Shown piece by piece: positions 40,429 through 49,730 of a DNA stretch of 64,000 nt (within the stretch, counting starts at the first letter, position 1; each line of letters begins with the position of its first letter). The position numbers and the translations under genes were made by a program. Source of the DNA: Streptomyces aurantiacus (GTDB lineage: Bacteria > Actinomycetota > Actinomycetes > Streptomycetales > Streptomycetaceae); contig NZ_CP114283.1 of NCBI RefSeq assembly GCF_027107535.1, forward strand, positions 992,001 to 1,056,000. Reading direction: 5' to 3'. Below the pieces are notes generated by a model, which saw nothing but the letters and a program-made list of their open reading frames with translations, had not been told where the DNA came from and made no database searches.

Positions 40429-41070
40429 GTGACCGCGGAAACCTCCCAGACGCTCGACCGGGGACTGCGTGTCCTCAAGCTGCTCGCCGACACCGACCAC
40501 GGTCTGACCGTCACCGAGCTGTCCAACAAACTCGGAGTCAACCGGACCGTCGTGTACCGGTTGCTCGCCACCCTGGAGCAGCACGCCCTCGTGCGCCGCG
40601 ACCTCGGCGGCCGTGCCCGCGTCGGGCTCGGCGTGCTGCGGCTCGGCCGCCAGGTGCATCCGCTCGTCCGCGAGGCCGCGCTGCCCGCCCTGCGGTCGCT
40701 GGCCGAGGACATAGGCGCGACCGCCCACCTCACGCTGGTCGACGGCACGGAGGCGCTCGCCGTCGCCGTGGTCGAGCCGACGTGGACCGACTACCACGTG
40801 GCCTACCGCGCCGGGTTCCGGCATCCGCTGGAGCGGGGCGCGGCCGGAAAGGCGATCCTCGCCGCGCGGACCGCGACCGCGGACGAGCCCGGCTACACCC
40901 TCACGCACGGCGAGCTTGAGGCCGGCGCGAGCGGGGCGGCGGCGGCACTGATCGGCGTCACGGGCGTGGAGGGCAGCGTGGGCGTGGTCATGCTCGCGGA
41001 CGCCGTACCGGAACGGGTGGGCCCGCGTGTCGTGGACGCGGCCCGGGAGGTGGCCGACGCCCTGCGGTGA
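40429..41070 (+). CDS. IclR-family transcriptional regulator
   Basis: The protein has 213 residues, somewhat short for the family (about 250). The GTG at 40429 has AAGGAG 8 nt upstream; GTG 40420 overlaps that site. The winged helix is TLDRGLRVLKLLADTDHGLTVTELSNKLGVNRTVVYRLLATLEQHALVRR. The effector domain begins at AALPALRSLAEDIGATAHLTLVDG, with RAGFRHPLERGAAGKAILAA as the ligand pocket region, and it is compact near the C-terminus. Target and ligand are unknown. Confidence 0.88.
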   Translation: MTAETSQTLDRGLRVLKLLADTDHGLTVTELSNKLGVNRTVVYRLLATLEQHALVRRDLGGRARVGLGVLRLGRQVHPLVREAALPALRSLAEDIGATAHLTLVDGTEALAVAVVEPTWTDYHVAYRAGFRHPLERGAAGKAILAARTATADEPGYTLTHGELEAGASGAAAALIGVTGVEGSVGVVMLADAVPERVGPRVVDAAREVADALR

Positions 41071-41145
41071 CCCCGCGGCCGGGCCCTGCCGGGCGTTGCT
41101 CGGCTGGGGCCGGTACGGAGTCCGCGGACCCGTCGTGGCCGACCG

Positions 41146-41165
41146 CGCAGTTCCCCGCACCCCTG
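41146..41165 (+). repeat. Degenerate copy of dispersed repeat GCGCAGTTCCCCGCGCCCCT
   Basis: CGCGCAGTTCCCCGCACCCC lies in the spacer after the IclR gene. It is related to the copies at about 58092 and 58778. Confidence 0.6.
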
Positions 41166-41215
41166 CAGGGCACACGCCTCTGCGGCGCCCACGCCCCTGA
41201 GGGGCACGCACCCTT

Positions 41216-41281
41216 CCGAAGCCGAAGCCGAAGCCGAAGCCGAAGCCGAAGCCGAAGCCGAAGCCGAAGCCGAAGCCGAAG
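41216..41281 (+). repeat. Hexanucleotide microsatellite (CCGAAG) x 11
   Basis: Eleven perfect tandem copies of CCGAAG occupy the spacer between the IclR and Lon-like genes. Frames through it give simple dipeptides (Phe-Gly or Arg-Ser) and are not judged to be genes. Confidence 0.95.
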
Positions 41282-41350
41282 GGGGAGACGGGGCGCGGAG
41301 GCGGGGCGTGGGGCGGTGCCCGGCGGGCGCGGGCGGATATCACCGGCGCG

Positions 41351-41357
41351 TTAGATT
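41351..41357 (+). promoter_or_regulatory. Candidate -10 element for a leaderless transcript
   Basis: TTAGATT ends 6 nt before the GTG at 41364. This places the likely transcription start at or next to the first base of the start codon, and no Shine-Dalgarno sequence is present. Confidence 0.5.
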
Positions 41358-41363
41358 GATCCC

Positions 41364-42164
41364 GTGCCTCCTCGCCTCTCGCGTCTCTCCCGCCCCCGGG
41401 CTGTCGCCGTCTGCGCGCTGCCCGTCGTGGCGCTGCTCGCCACGGCCGCGTTCGCGCCGTTGCCGTTCGCGCTGGCCCAGCCCGGCATGACGGCGAACGT
41501 CCTGGGCGAGAACCGCGGCGACCCGGTGATCACGATCTCCGGCGCGGACACCCGCAGGACGAGCGGGCAGCTGCGGATGACGACCATCGAGGCGACGGGC
41601 CCGGACGCGGACGTGAGCCTGGGTGACGTGCTCGGCGGCTGGTTCCGTACGGACCGTGCCGTGATGCCGCGCGACGCGGTCTACCCGAACGGGGACAGCG
41701 TCAAGGAGATCGAGAAGTACAACTCCGAGGAGATGAGGAAGTCCCAGGACACCGCCACCGAGGCGGCCCTGGACCACCTCGGCGAGCAGGGGGACGGCAT
41801 CGAGGTCACCCTGAAGCTCGCCGATGTGGGAGGCCCGAGCGCCGGGCTCCTCTTCTCCCTCGGCATCGTCGACAAACTGGACGGCGACGGCAGCGGCGGC
41901 GACCTCACGGGCGGCCGGGTCGTCGCGGGTACGGGAACGATCGACGCCGACGGGAAGGTCGGCGCGGTCGGGGGAGTGGCCCTCAAGACACAGGCCGCCC
42001 GGCGCGACGGTGCGACGGTCTTCCTGGTCCCGAAGGCGGAGTGCTCGGACGCGGAGTCGGAGCTGCCGAAGGGACTCCGACTCATTCCGGTGACGACGCT
42101 GAAGAGCGCGGTCAGTGCTCTGGTGGCACTGGAGAAGGGGCAGGGCTCCGTCCCCACCTGTTAG
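41364..42164 (+). CDS. Secreted or membrane-anchored Lon-like (S16) serine protease
   Basis: The protein has 266 residues with a GTG start. An N-terminal hydrophobic signal or anchor is AVAVCALPVVALLATAAFAPLPFALA. The C-terminal half is an S16 protease domain. LADVGGPSAGLLFSLGIVDKL holds the catalytic serine (PSAG), and AVGGVALKTQAARRDGATVFLVP holds the catalytic lysine. ATPase and PDZ domains are absent, so this is a short Lon-C-like protease expected to act outside the membrane. Substrates are unknown. The start codon seems to lack a leader. Confidence 0.8.
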   Translation: MPPRLSRLSRPRAVAVCALPVVALLATAAFAPLPFALAQPGMTANVLGENRGDPVITISGADTRRTSGQLRMTTIEATGPDADVSLGDVLGGWFRTDRAVMPRDAVYPNGDSVKEIEKYNSEEMRKSQDTATEAALDHLGEQGDGIEVTLKLADVGGPSAGLLFSLGIVDKLDGDGSGGDLTGGRVVAGTGTIDADGKVGAVGGVALKTQAARRDGATVFLVPKAECSDAESELPKGLRLIPVTTLKSAVSALVALEKGQGSVPTC

Positions 42165-42193
42165 GGGACGAGAGCTGTCGTGCGTACGAGGGC

Positions 42194-43162
42194 TCAGCCC
42201 TCCTTCACGAACCCTTCCGCCTTCATCCAGTCCAGTGCCACCGCGTGCGGGTCCTCGCCGTCGACGTCCACCCTGGCGTTCAGCTCCTGCGCCACGTCGT
42301 TGTCCAGCCGCCTGGTGATCGGGTCGAGGACGTCGGCGATCGCCGGATACTTCTTCAGGGTCCTGGAGTTGATCTCGGGAGCCACGTTGTAGTTGGGGAA
42401 GAACTTCTTGTCGTCCTTCATCACCGCGAGGTTCATGGACCGGATGCGTCCGTCGGTGGTGAAGACCTCCCCGTAGGTGCAGCTCCCCTTGGCGACCTGG
42501 GTGTAGATGATCCCGGTGTCCATCTGTGTGATGTTCCCGCCGGGCAGTTCCATGCCGTAGGCCTTCTCCATGCCCGGCAGCCCGTCCGCCCGGTTGGCGA
42601 ACTCGCTCTCCACGCACACCGTGACGGCCCCGGGGTCGGACTTCGCGAGGGCGGCCACGTCGGAGAGCGTCTTCGTGCCGTACTTCCTGGAGTCGGCCTG
42701 GTTCATGGCGAGCGCGTACGTGTTGTTGAGCGCCGAGGGCGCCAGCCAGGTCAGCCCGTTCTTCAGGTCGGCCTCGCGCACGGCCTCCCACTGCCTGTCC
42801 GGTTCCGGGATGGGCTCGCTGTTGCCCTGGTAGGTGATCCAGGCGGTGCCCGTGTACTCGTACATGGCGTCCGCGTCCCCGCCCTTGACGGCCTCCCGGG
42901 CGCCGATGGAACCCTGGATGCCCGTGCGGTCGAGGACGTCGGCGCCGGCGGCCTGGAAGGCGATGCCCATGATCGCGCCGAGCACGAGCTGCTCGGTGAA
43001 CTCCTTGGACGTCACGGTGAGATCGGCGCCCTTGAGTGGCAGCCCCTGCCCGACCGACCCCGGCTTCACGTCGTCCACCATGGGGGAACCGCTGGTCAGC
43101 CCGCAGCCGGAGGCCGCCACCAGCACCGACCCCGCCGCCAGCAGACCCGTACGCCGTCTCAT
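42194..43162 (-). CDS. Glycine betaine/choline-type ABC transporter substrate-binding lipoprotein (OpuCC/OsmF-like)
   Basis: The protein has 322 residues. ATG 43162 overlaps the permease stop. It has a lipoprotein signal with lipobox AASGC-GL. The mature protein starts with LTVTSKEFTEQLVLGAIMGIAFQAAGADV, the standard opening of the QAT-family OpuAC domain. YEYTGTAWITYQG and SALNNTYALAMNQADSRKYGTKTLSD form the ligand site region, including aromatic residues for quaternary ammonium binding. It is the last gene of the operon. Confidence 0.9.
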   Translation of the reverse strand: MRRRTGLLAAGSVLVAASGCGLTSGSPMVDDVKPGSVGQGLPLKGADLTVTSKEFTEQLVLGAIMGIAFQAAGADVLDRTGIQGSIGAREAVKGGDADAMYEYTGTAWITYQGNSEPIPEPDRQWEAVREADLKNGLTWLAPSALNNTYALAMNQADSRKYGTKTLSDVAALAKSDPGAVTVCVESEFANRADGLPGMEKAYGMELPGGNITQMDTGIIYTQVAKGSCTYGEVFTTDGRIRSMNLAVMKDDKKFFPNYNVAPEINSRTLKKYPAIADVLDPITRRLDNDVAQELNARVDVDGEDPHAVALDWMKAEGFVKEG

Positions 43163-44088
43163 GTTCCCGCCTTCAGCCCGCGCGGACCGAGCAGCAGTTC
43201 GGCCAGCGACGCGAGCCAGTCGACCAGCAGCGCCAGCGCGACGGTCAGGATCGAGCCGAGGATCAGCACCGGCATCCGCTGGTTGGTGATGCCGGTCGTG
43301 ATCAGCACGCCGAGACCACCGCCCCCGCCGAACGTGGCGAGCGTCGCCGTGCCCACGTTCAGGACGAGCGCGGTACGTACACCCGCGAGGATCAGCGGTA
43401 CGGCGAGGGGGAGTTCGACGCGGGCCAGCACGCCCAGCGGCGCCATGCCGATGCCCCGGGCGGCCTCCAGGAGCGTCGGGTCGTTCGCCTTCAGCCCGGC
43501 GATCGTGTTCGACAGGACCGGCAGGACGGCGTACGCGATGATGCCGATCAGCGCCGCCCTGCGGCCGATGCCCAGCCAGATCACCAGCAGGGCCAGCAGG
43601 CCGATCGCGGGTGTCGCCTGCCCCATGTTGGCGAAGGTCATCGCCACCGGCGTGGCCCTGCGAAAGGCCCTGCGTGTCAGGAGGATGCCCAGCGGGATCG
43701 CGATGATCAGCACGAAGAAGGTGGAGATCACGGTCAGCTCGATGTGCTGCCGCAGCGCCTTCCACACCTGGCCGTTCGACAGCGCGTTCTCGGAGAGCGG
43801 GTCCAGGTCCGCCTGCCGGAACCACAACCAGGTGGCGAGCAGCCCGGCGGCGAGCACGGCGGGCAGAAAGGTCAGCTTCCGCCAACCGACCCTGGGCGCC
43901 CGCGAGACGGACGCGGCCCCGGAAGCACCTCCGTCGGACCCGGCCTCCCGGCCGGCCTCCTGCCCGTCGTCCTCGAAGCCCGTGTCACCGTCCTCGAATC
44001 CGGTGTCACCGTCCCCGGACCCCTTACCGGCACCCGAGGACCCCGTACAGGTGTCGCGGCCCGCTCGGCCGGTCCCGGGAGGCCTCAC
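43159..44088 (-). CDS. Osmoprotectant ABC transporter permease (OpuCB/OpuCD-like) with acidic N-terminal tail
   Basis: The protein has 309 residues. GTG 44088 overlaps the ATPase stop and was chosen over upstream frames, which lie inside the ATPase gene. An N-terminal disordered tail carries a short duplicated motif (DGDTGFEDGDTGFED). Helices then begin at LTFLPAVLAAGLLATWLWF, and the conserved cytoplasmic loop is GLKANDPTLLEAARGIGMAPLGVLARVELPLAVPLILAGVR. It forms the pore with the product of 45391-46038. Confidence 0.88.
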   Translation of the reverse strand: MRPPGTGRAGRDTCTGSSGAGKGSGDGDTGFEDGDTGFEDDGQEAGREAGSDGGASGAASVSRAPRVGWRKLTFLPAVLAAGLLATWLWFRQADLDPLSENALSNGQVWKALRQHIELTVISTFFVLIIAIPLGILLTRRAFRRATPVAMTFANMGQATPAIGLLALLVIWLGIGRRAALIGIIAYAVLPVLSNTIAGLKANDPTLLEAARGIGMAPLGVLARVELPLAVPLILAGVRTALVLNVGTATLATFGGGGGLGVLITTGITNQRMPVLILGSILTVALALLVDWLASLAELLLGPRGLKAGT

Positions 44089-45398
44089 GCCTTCGCCTCC
44101 CCGCCGGCCGCGCCCTCCTGCTCGTGATGGGTCTGCCCGGCGCGTGCCTCCTCCAGCTCGTGCTGGTGCTCCATCGCGTCGAGCCGGTCGGCCTCCAGCA
44201 TCTCGTGCACGGAGTTCATCAGCGTCTCCACGTCCACCACGCCGGTGTACTCGCCGCGCCGACCGGTCACCACGACCCGCCCCGCGTTGTCCGTGAGCAC
44301 GGCCTCCAGCGCGTCCCGCAGCGTCGCGTCCCGGGTCACGGTGTCGTGCACCAACGTGCCGGCCCTGGCCAACGAGCCCCGGGCACGCATCAGATCCCCG
44401 CGTCGCAGCCACTTGTAGGGCCGCCCCCGCCGGTCGAGCAGCAGGATCTCGTTGGTACCGCTCGCCCTGATCTTGTTGAAGATCTCCTGCAGCGGATCGT
44501 CGACGGTCACGGTCGGATAGCCGGTGATCTCCACATCCCGCACGCGCGTCAGGTTCAGCCGCTTCAGGGCGGCGCCCGCGCCCACGAACCCGGACACGAA
44601 GTCGTCGGCCGGATTGGTGAGGATCGCCTCCGGGGTGTCGAACTGCGCGATGTGCGACCGCTCCCGCAGCACGGCGATGCGGTCGCCCAGCTTGATGGCC
44701 TCGTCGAAGTCGTGGGTGACGAAGACGATGGTCTTGTGCAGCTCGTGCTGCAGCCGGATCAGTTCGTCCTGGAGGTGATCACGGGTGATGGGATCGACGG
44801 CCCCGAACGGCTCGTCCATCAACAGCACGGGCGGATCGGCGGCCAACGCCCGCGCGACTCCCACCCGTTGCTGCTGCCCGCCGGACAACTGCCGCGGATA
44901 GCGCCCGTGGAACTCGCCGGGATCCAGCCCGACCAGATCGAGCATCTCCTCGATCCGGTCCGCGATCCGCCGCTTCGGCCACCCCACCATCCTCGGCACG
45001 AGTCCGATGTTCTGGGCGACCGTCATGTGCGGGAAGAGCCCCGAGGACTGGATGGCGTACCCGATCTTCCGCCGCAGCTTCACGGGATCCATGTGGGTGA
45101 CGTCCTCACCGCCGATCCGGATCCGCCCGCCGGTGGGCTCGATCAGCCGGTTGATCATCTTCAGGGTGGTGGACTTCCCGCACCCCGAGGGCCCCACGAA
45201 GACGACGAGCTCACCGGCGTCGATCTCCATGCTGACGCTGTCCACCGCGGGGGCGGAACTCCCCGGATACCGCTTGGTGAGGTTCTCCAGCCGGATGGTG
45301 GCCCCGGTCGCGTCCCGCTCCCGCGTCCCTGCGGACGCAGACACCTCGGGTGTCTCAGATGTCGCAGGCGTCTCAAATGCCTCGGGTGTCTCAGGCAC
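44085..45398 (-). CDS. Osmoprotectant ABC transporter ATP-binding protein with CBS domains (OpuCA-like)
   Basis: The protein has 437 residues with a GTG start. A short Thr/Glu/Pro repeat leads (ETPEAFETPATSETPE). Then come Walker A GPSGCGKST, Q-loop GYAIQSSGLFPHMTV, signature LSGGQQQRVGVARALA, Walker B VLLMDEPFGAVD and H-loop THDFDEA. The C-terminus holds a CBS pair (VTVDDPLQEIFNKIRASGTNE and DATLRDALEAVLTDNAGRVVVT), which in OpuA-type systems senses ionic strength or c-di-AMP. It couples ATP hydrolysis to uptake of betaine-like solutes. Confidence 0.92.
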   Translation of the reverse strand: MPETPEAFETPATSETPEVSASAGTRERDATGATIRLENLTKRYPGSSAPAVDSVSMEIDAGELVVFVGPSGCGKSTTLKMINRLIEPTGGRIRIGGEDVTHMDPVKLRRKIGYAIQSSGLFPHMTVAQNIGLVPRMVGWPKRRIADRIEEMLDLVGLDPGEFHGRYPRQLSGGQQQRVGVARALAADPPVLLMDEPFGAVDPITRDHLQDELIRLQHELHKTIVFVTHDFDEAIKLGDRIAVLRERSHIAQFDTPEAILTNPADDFVSGFVGAGAALKRLNLTRVRDVEITGYPTVTVDDPLQEIFNKIRASGTNEILLLDRRGRPYKWLRRGDLMRARGSLARAGTLVHDTVTRDATLRDALEAVLTDNAGRVVVTGRRGEYTGVVDVETLMNSVHEMLEADRLDAMEHQHELEEARAGQTHHEQEGAAGGEAKA

Positions 45399-46038
45399 GA
45401 ATCCCCCTGGGGATGGTCAGCCGCCCGACGAGGACGTACGCGGCGTCGAACAGCAACGCCAGGACGATGATCCCGAGCGTGCCCGCGAGCACTTGGTTGA
45501 GCGCGTTCTTGCTGCCCAGTGAGGCGATGCCGCGGAAGATCTCATTGCCGAGGCCGGGCCCGGAGGCGTAGGCGGCGATGGCGGCGATGCCCATCAGCAT
45601 CTGCGTCGAGACCCGGATGCCCGTCAGGATCGGCGGCCAGGCCAGCGGCAGCTCGACCCGCACCAGACGGGCGAGCCGCGACATCCCGATGCCCGTCGCC
45701 GCGTCCACCAGCGACGGGTCGACCCCGCGCAGCCCGACGATCGAGTTGCGGACGATCGGCAGCAGCCCGTACAGGGTCAGGGCGATGACCGTGGGAGGGA
45801 CACCGAGCCCCACGATGGGGATCAGCAGGCCGATCATGGCGAGCGAGGGGATGGTCAGCAGGGTCGAGGTCGCGGTCGTCGCGAGGCTCCCGCCCCATTC
45901 GCTGCGGTAGGCGACGACACCGATGGTCACCCCCACCACCGTCGCGACGACCATGCACTGGAATACGGCGCTGGCGTGCTGGTAGGCGTCGGCGAGGAGC
46001 TGCTGATGGCGGCTGTCGAGGTACTCCCAGAAGTTCAC
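45391..46038 (-). CDS. Osmoprotectant ABC transporter permease
   Basis: The protein has 215 residues with a GTG start, and it is the first gene of the four-gene operon. Five or six helices are present (FQCMVVATVVGVTIGVVAY onwards). The family loop is GLRGVDPSLVDAATGIGMSRLARLVRVELPLAWPPILTGIR, then IAAYASGPGLGNEIFRGIA. It overlaps the ATPase gene by 8 bp. Start region MNFWEYLDSRHQQLLADAYQHA is typical of OpuCB proteins. Confidence 0.9.
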   Translation of the reverse strand: MNFWEYLDSRHQQLLADAYQHASAVFQCMVVATVVGVTIGVVAYRSEWGGSLATTATSTLLTIPSLAMIGLLIPIVGLGVPPTVIALTLYGLLPIVRNSIVGLRGVDPSLVDAATGIGMSRLARLVRVELPLAWPPILTGIRVSTQMLMGIAAIAAYASGPGLGNEIFRGIASLGSKNALNQVLAGTLGIIVLALLFDAAYVLVGRLTIPRGIRA

Positions 46039-46062
46039 CCGCCGTCACCCCGCTCGGTCGCC

Positions 46063-46557
46063 TCAGTCGTCGTCCTGCGCTGCCTGCTCCACCAGCGGGA
46101 TGATCCGCAGCGGCACGGGGTTCTCCATGACGATCGCCGTGGAGGCCCGGACGATGCCATCAAAACCGACAACCCGGTCGATCACGCGTTGAAGGTCGGC
46201 GTTGGACCGGGCCACGAGCCGGCACATCATGTCCCCACCGCCCGTGGTCGTGTGCAGCTCCAGCACCTCGGGCACGGTCGCCAAGTGCGCCCGGACGTCC
46301 GCCCCTTGCCCCTGCCGGATCTGGAGGGTCGCGAAGGCGGTGACGGGATATCCGAGGGCCGTGGGATCCACCTGCGGCCCGAACCCCCGGATGACGCCAT
46401 TCGACTGAAGCCGGTCCAGCCGCGCCTGCACGGTCCCGCGTGCGACACCGAGCCGACGGGACATCTCGAGCACGCCGATTCGCGGCTCCTCGGCGAGCAG
46501 CACGATGAGCCGGCCGTCCAGATGATCGATCGCCACAAGGACCTCCGCAATGGTCAT
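46063..46557 (-). CDS. Lrp/AsnC-family transcriptional regulator
   Basis: The protein has 164 residues. ATG 46557 was chosen because the family begins with AIDHLDGRLIVLLAEEPRIGVLEMSRRLGVARGTVQARLDRLQSNGVI. The C-terminal RAM domain is TAFATLQIRQGQGADVRAHLATVPEVLELHTTTGGGDMMCRLVARS, with the conserved G-x-G-D-x-x ligand loop. It is divergent from hppD across 101 bp containing a TTTGC/GCAAA inverted repeat, so it very probably regulates tyrosine catabolism. Confidence 0.9.
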   Translation of the reverse strand: MTIAEVLVAIDHLDGRLIVLLAEEPRIGVLEMSRRLGVARGTVQARLDRLQSNGVIRGFGPQVDPTALGYPVTAFATLQIRQGQGADVRAHLATVPEVLELHTTTGGGDMMCRLVARSNADLQRVIDRVVGFDGIVRASTAIVMENPVPLRIIPLVEQAAQDDD

Positions 46558-46595
46558 CCTGTACAGAACGCCCGACAGTACGGGTATTCCACTGA

Positions 46596-47804
<1,209 letters not shown>

Positions 47805-47822
47805 CACCCAGCACGCCCCAGG

Positions 47823-47856
47823 GAGGCCCCCTCCACCACCCAGGCGGAGGGGCCCC
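47823..47856 (+). terminator. Hairpin after hppD
   Basis: GGCCCCCTCC pairs with GGAGGGGCC with one bulge, across an 11-nt loop, just after the stop. Confidence 0.5.
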
Positions 47857-47864
47857 CGAGACCG

Positions 47865-48009
47865 CCGACGCACGGGAGCGGGCCGTACAGACACGGCGCG
47901 GGCCGTACAGACACGGCGCGGGCCGTACCGACACGGTGAGGGCCGGTACCGACACGGCGCGGGCCCTGCCGACACGGCCCGAGGCCGCGGACGCACGGGA
48001 GCGGGCCGT
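47865..48009. repeat. 20-bp minisatellite flanked by a direct repeat, between hppD and the TPR gene
   Basis: Five units of about 20 bp based on CGGGCCGTACAGACACGGCG run from 47879 to 47979. The first two are identical; the others carry substitutions and one insertion. The array lies between two copies of CGCACGGGAGCGGGCCGT (near 47869 and 47992). The 386-bp spacer holds no supported gene. Confidence 0.85.
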
Positions 48010-48190
48010 GCCGGTACGTCGCAGCCCGCCGCATAGGGCTCCTCCAGGCAACCCCAACGATTCCGTCTTGGGGCGGTACACCCGGAAGGCGGCGGGCGCG
48101 ACGTACCGGCACGGCCCCGACCCCCCACCTGGCAGCCCGCACCCACCAGCAACCACCCGCCTACCAGCAACCACCCACCCGCCCCAAGGG

Positions 48191-49630
48191 TCAGGCGGTC
48201 CGGGGCTCCCCCAACTCCTCCAACGCCGCAGAAGCCAACGGCGCAAACAGCGGCGAGAACGCGGGATTGACCCGCAACGCCTCCCCAAGATGCCGCCGAG
48301 CCGCCCCGAACCTCCCCAACTCCCGCTCGATCACGCCCCGGTGATACGCGTACAGCGCGACCCGCACCTCACCCCCGTGCTCCCTGTCCATCGCCTTCGT
48401 GGCGAAGCCGAGAGCCTCCTCGTCCTCCCCGGCACGATGCAACGCCCACCCCAGGGCGTCCGCGACGGCCACGGACGGATGCCGCGCCCACTCACCCCGC
48501 AACCGCCGCACCGCGGACCCGGCATCCCCGTGATCCGCCTCGAGGAGACCGAGCACGAGCTCGTCGTCCACACCCCCCGCGGCCCCCTCCCGCACCCGAG
48601 CCCGCACCACCTCGTACTGCGCCCGAGCGGCCCCACCCCGCCCCAGCGACTCGTACAACTCGCCCAGCTCCAGCGCGTACCACGGCAACGGCCGCCCGGC
48701 CAGCGCGGACCGGTACGCCCGAAGAGCCTCGGACGTCCGTCCCAGCGCGGCCAGCGCCCTGCCCTGCCCCGCCCGCGCCGCGTACGCACCGGGATCGGCC
48801 CGCAACGCGGCCTCGAAGGCGCGCAGCGACTCGGCGGGCTCCCCGCGTTCCCAGGCCAGCTCCCCGGCCCGGACGAGACAGTCGGCGCGCTCGGCCGGAG
48901 CGGAGGCGAGTGCCGCCGCGTCGGAGAAGGCGGCCGCGGAGTCCTCCCGCCGGCCCTGGTCCCGGTACACGAGCCCGGCCCGCGTCAACACCTGGGCCTT
49001 CGAGGCCCGGCTCCCCGAGGGGAGCCGGACGAGCTCGGCGAGCGTCCTGCGCGCGGCCTTGTGGTCACCGAGCCCCCGGTACGCGTCGATCAGCGGCGGA
49101 TAGGCCGTCCACCGTTTCGGTGAGGCCGCCACCGCGGCCTCGCCCCACTTCCGCGCGGTCCGGAAGTCGTGCCGGGCGTTGGCGAGCGCGGCGAGCCCGT
49201 CGAGCGCCTCCGCGTTCCCCTTCGGCCTCGCCTTCAGCGAGGTGCGCAGGGCCTTCTCGGCCCGCGGGTAGTACCGCGACTGAGAGGCCCGCTCGCCCCG
49301 CTCCACGTACGCCGCGCCGAGCACGGCCCACGATCGGACATCACCCGGATGGGCCCGCAGATGCGTCTCGTGGTCACCGATCAGCGCGTCCAGGTCGGGC
49401 AGCGAGGCGGGTGCCCCGGCCCCGACGGCGGTCTCGGCCCGTGCCACGGGCCCCGGGGAGGGCGGCGGCCGGTGCTGCCCGGCGGGCATCGTCATCAGCG
49501 CGCCACCGAGTACGACACAGCCCGTGAGGGCCCCGGTCAGAACCCACCACTGGACGACCGCACGCCTGTCCGGGCGGGCCGCCGGCCTCGGGGTCAGGTC
49601 TTTCTCCACGCCGCTCTCCATGCCGCTCAC
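48191..49630 (-). CDS. Membrane-anchored TPR-repeat protein
   Basis: The protein has 479 residues from GTG 49630; ATG 49621 is an alternative. One N-terminal transmembrane helix (WWVLTGALTGCVVLGGALMT) is followed by a Pro-rich linker. About nine tetratricopeptide repeats follow, such as WAVLGAAYVERGERASQSRYYPRAEKAL, AYRGLGDHKAARRTLAELVRL and GQGRALAALGRTSEALRAYRSALAG. TPR arrays are protein-binding scaffolds; the partner is unknown. The repeats probably face the outside of the cell. The gene is divergent from the glcD-like gene. Confidence 0.82.
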   Translation of the reverse strand: MSGMESGVEKDLTPRPAARPDRRAVVQWWVLTGALTGCVVLGGALMTMPAGQHRPPPSPGPVARAETAVGAGAPASLPDLDALIGDHETHLRAHPGDVRSWAVLGAAYVERGERASQSRYYPRAEKALRTSLKARPKGNAEALDGLAALANARHDFRTARKWGEAAVAASPKRWTAYPPLIDAYRGLGDHKAARRTLAELVRLPSGSRASKAQVLTRAGLVYRDQGRREDSAAAFSDAAALASAPAERADCLVRAGELAWERGEPAESLRAFEAALRADPGAYAARAGQGRALAALGRTSEALRAYRSALAGRPLPWYALELGELYESLGRGGAARAQYEVVRARVREGAAGGVDDELVLGLLEADHGDAGSAVRRLRGEWARHPSVAVADALGWALHRAGEDEEALGFATKAMDREHGGEVRVALYAYHRGVIERELGRFGAARRHLGEALRVNPAFSPLFAPLASAALEELGEPRTA

Positions 49631-49730
49631 TGTGCGTCAATACGAAGAGCACATTCGTCCACCACCCCGGCACGGAAAGCCTGGCGCGGACGGGGTTCAC
49701 ACCGATGGCCCCGAGTGCGACGCTGTGATC

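Noticed and set aside
41067..41354. Arg-Ser repeat ORF across the CCGAAG tract
   Set aside because: It is created by the microsatellite; no ribosome binding site or family, and it differs completely in composition on each side of the repeat.
47865..48009. Possible CRISPR array
   Set aside because: Units are contiguous and similar throughout, with no unique spacers and no cas genes nearby.
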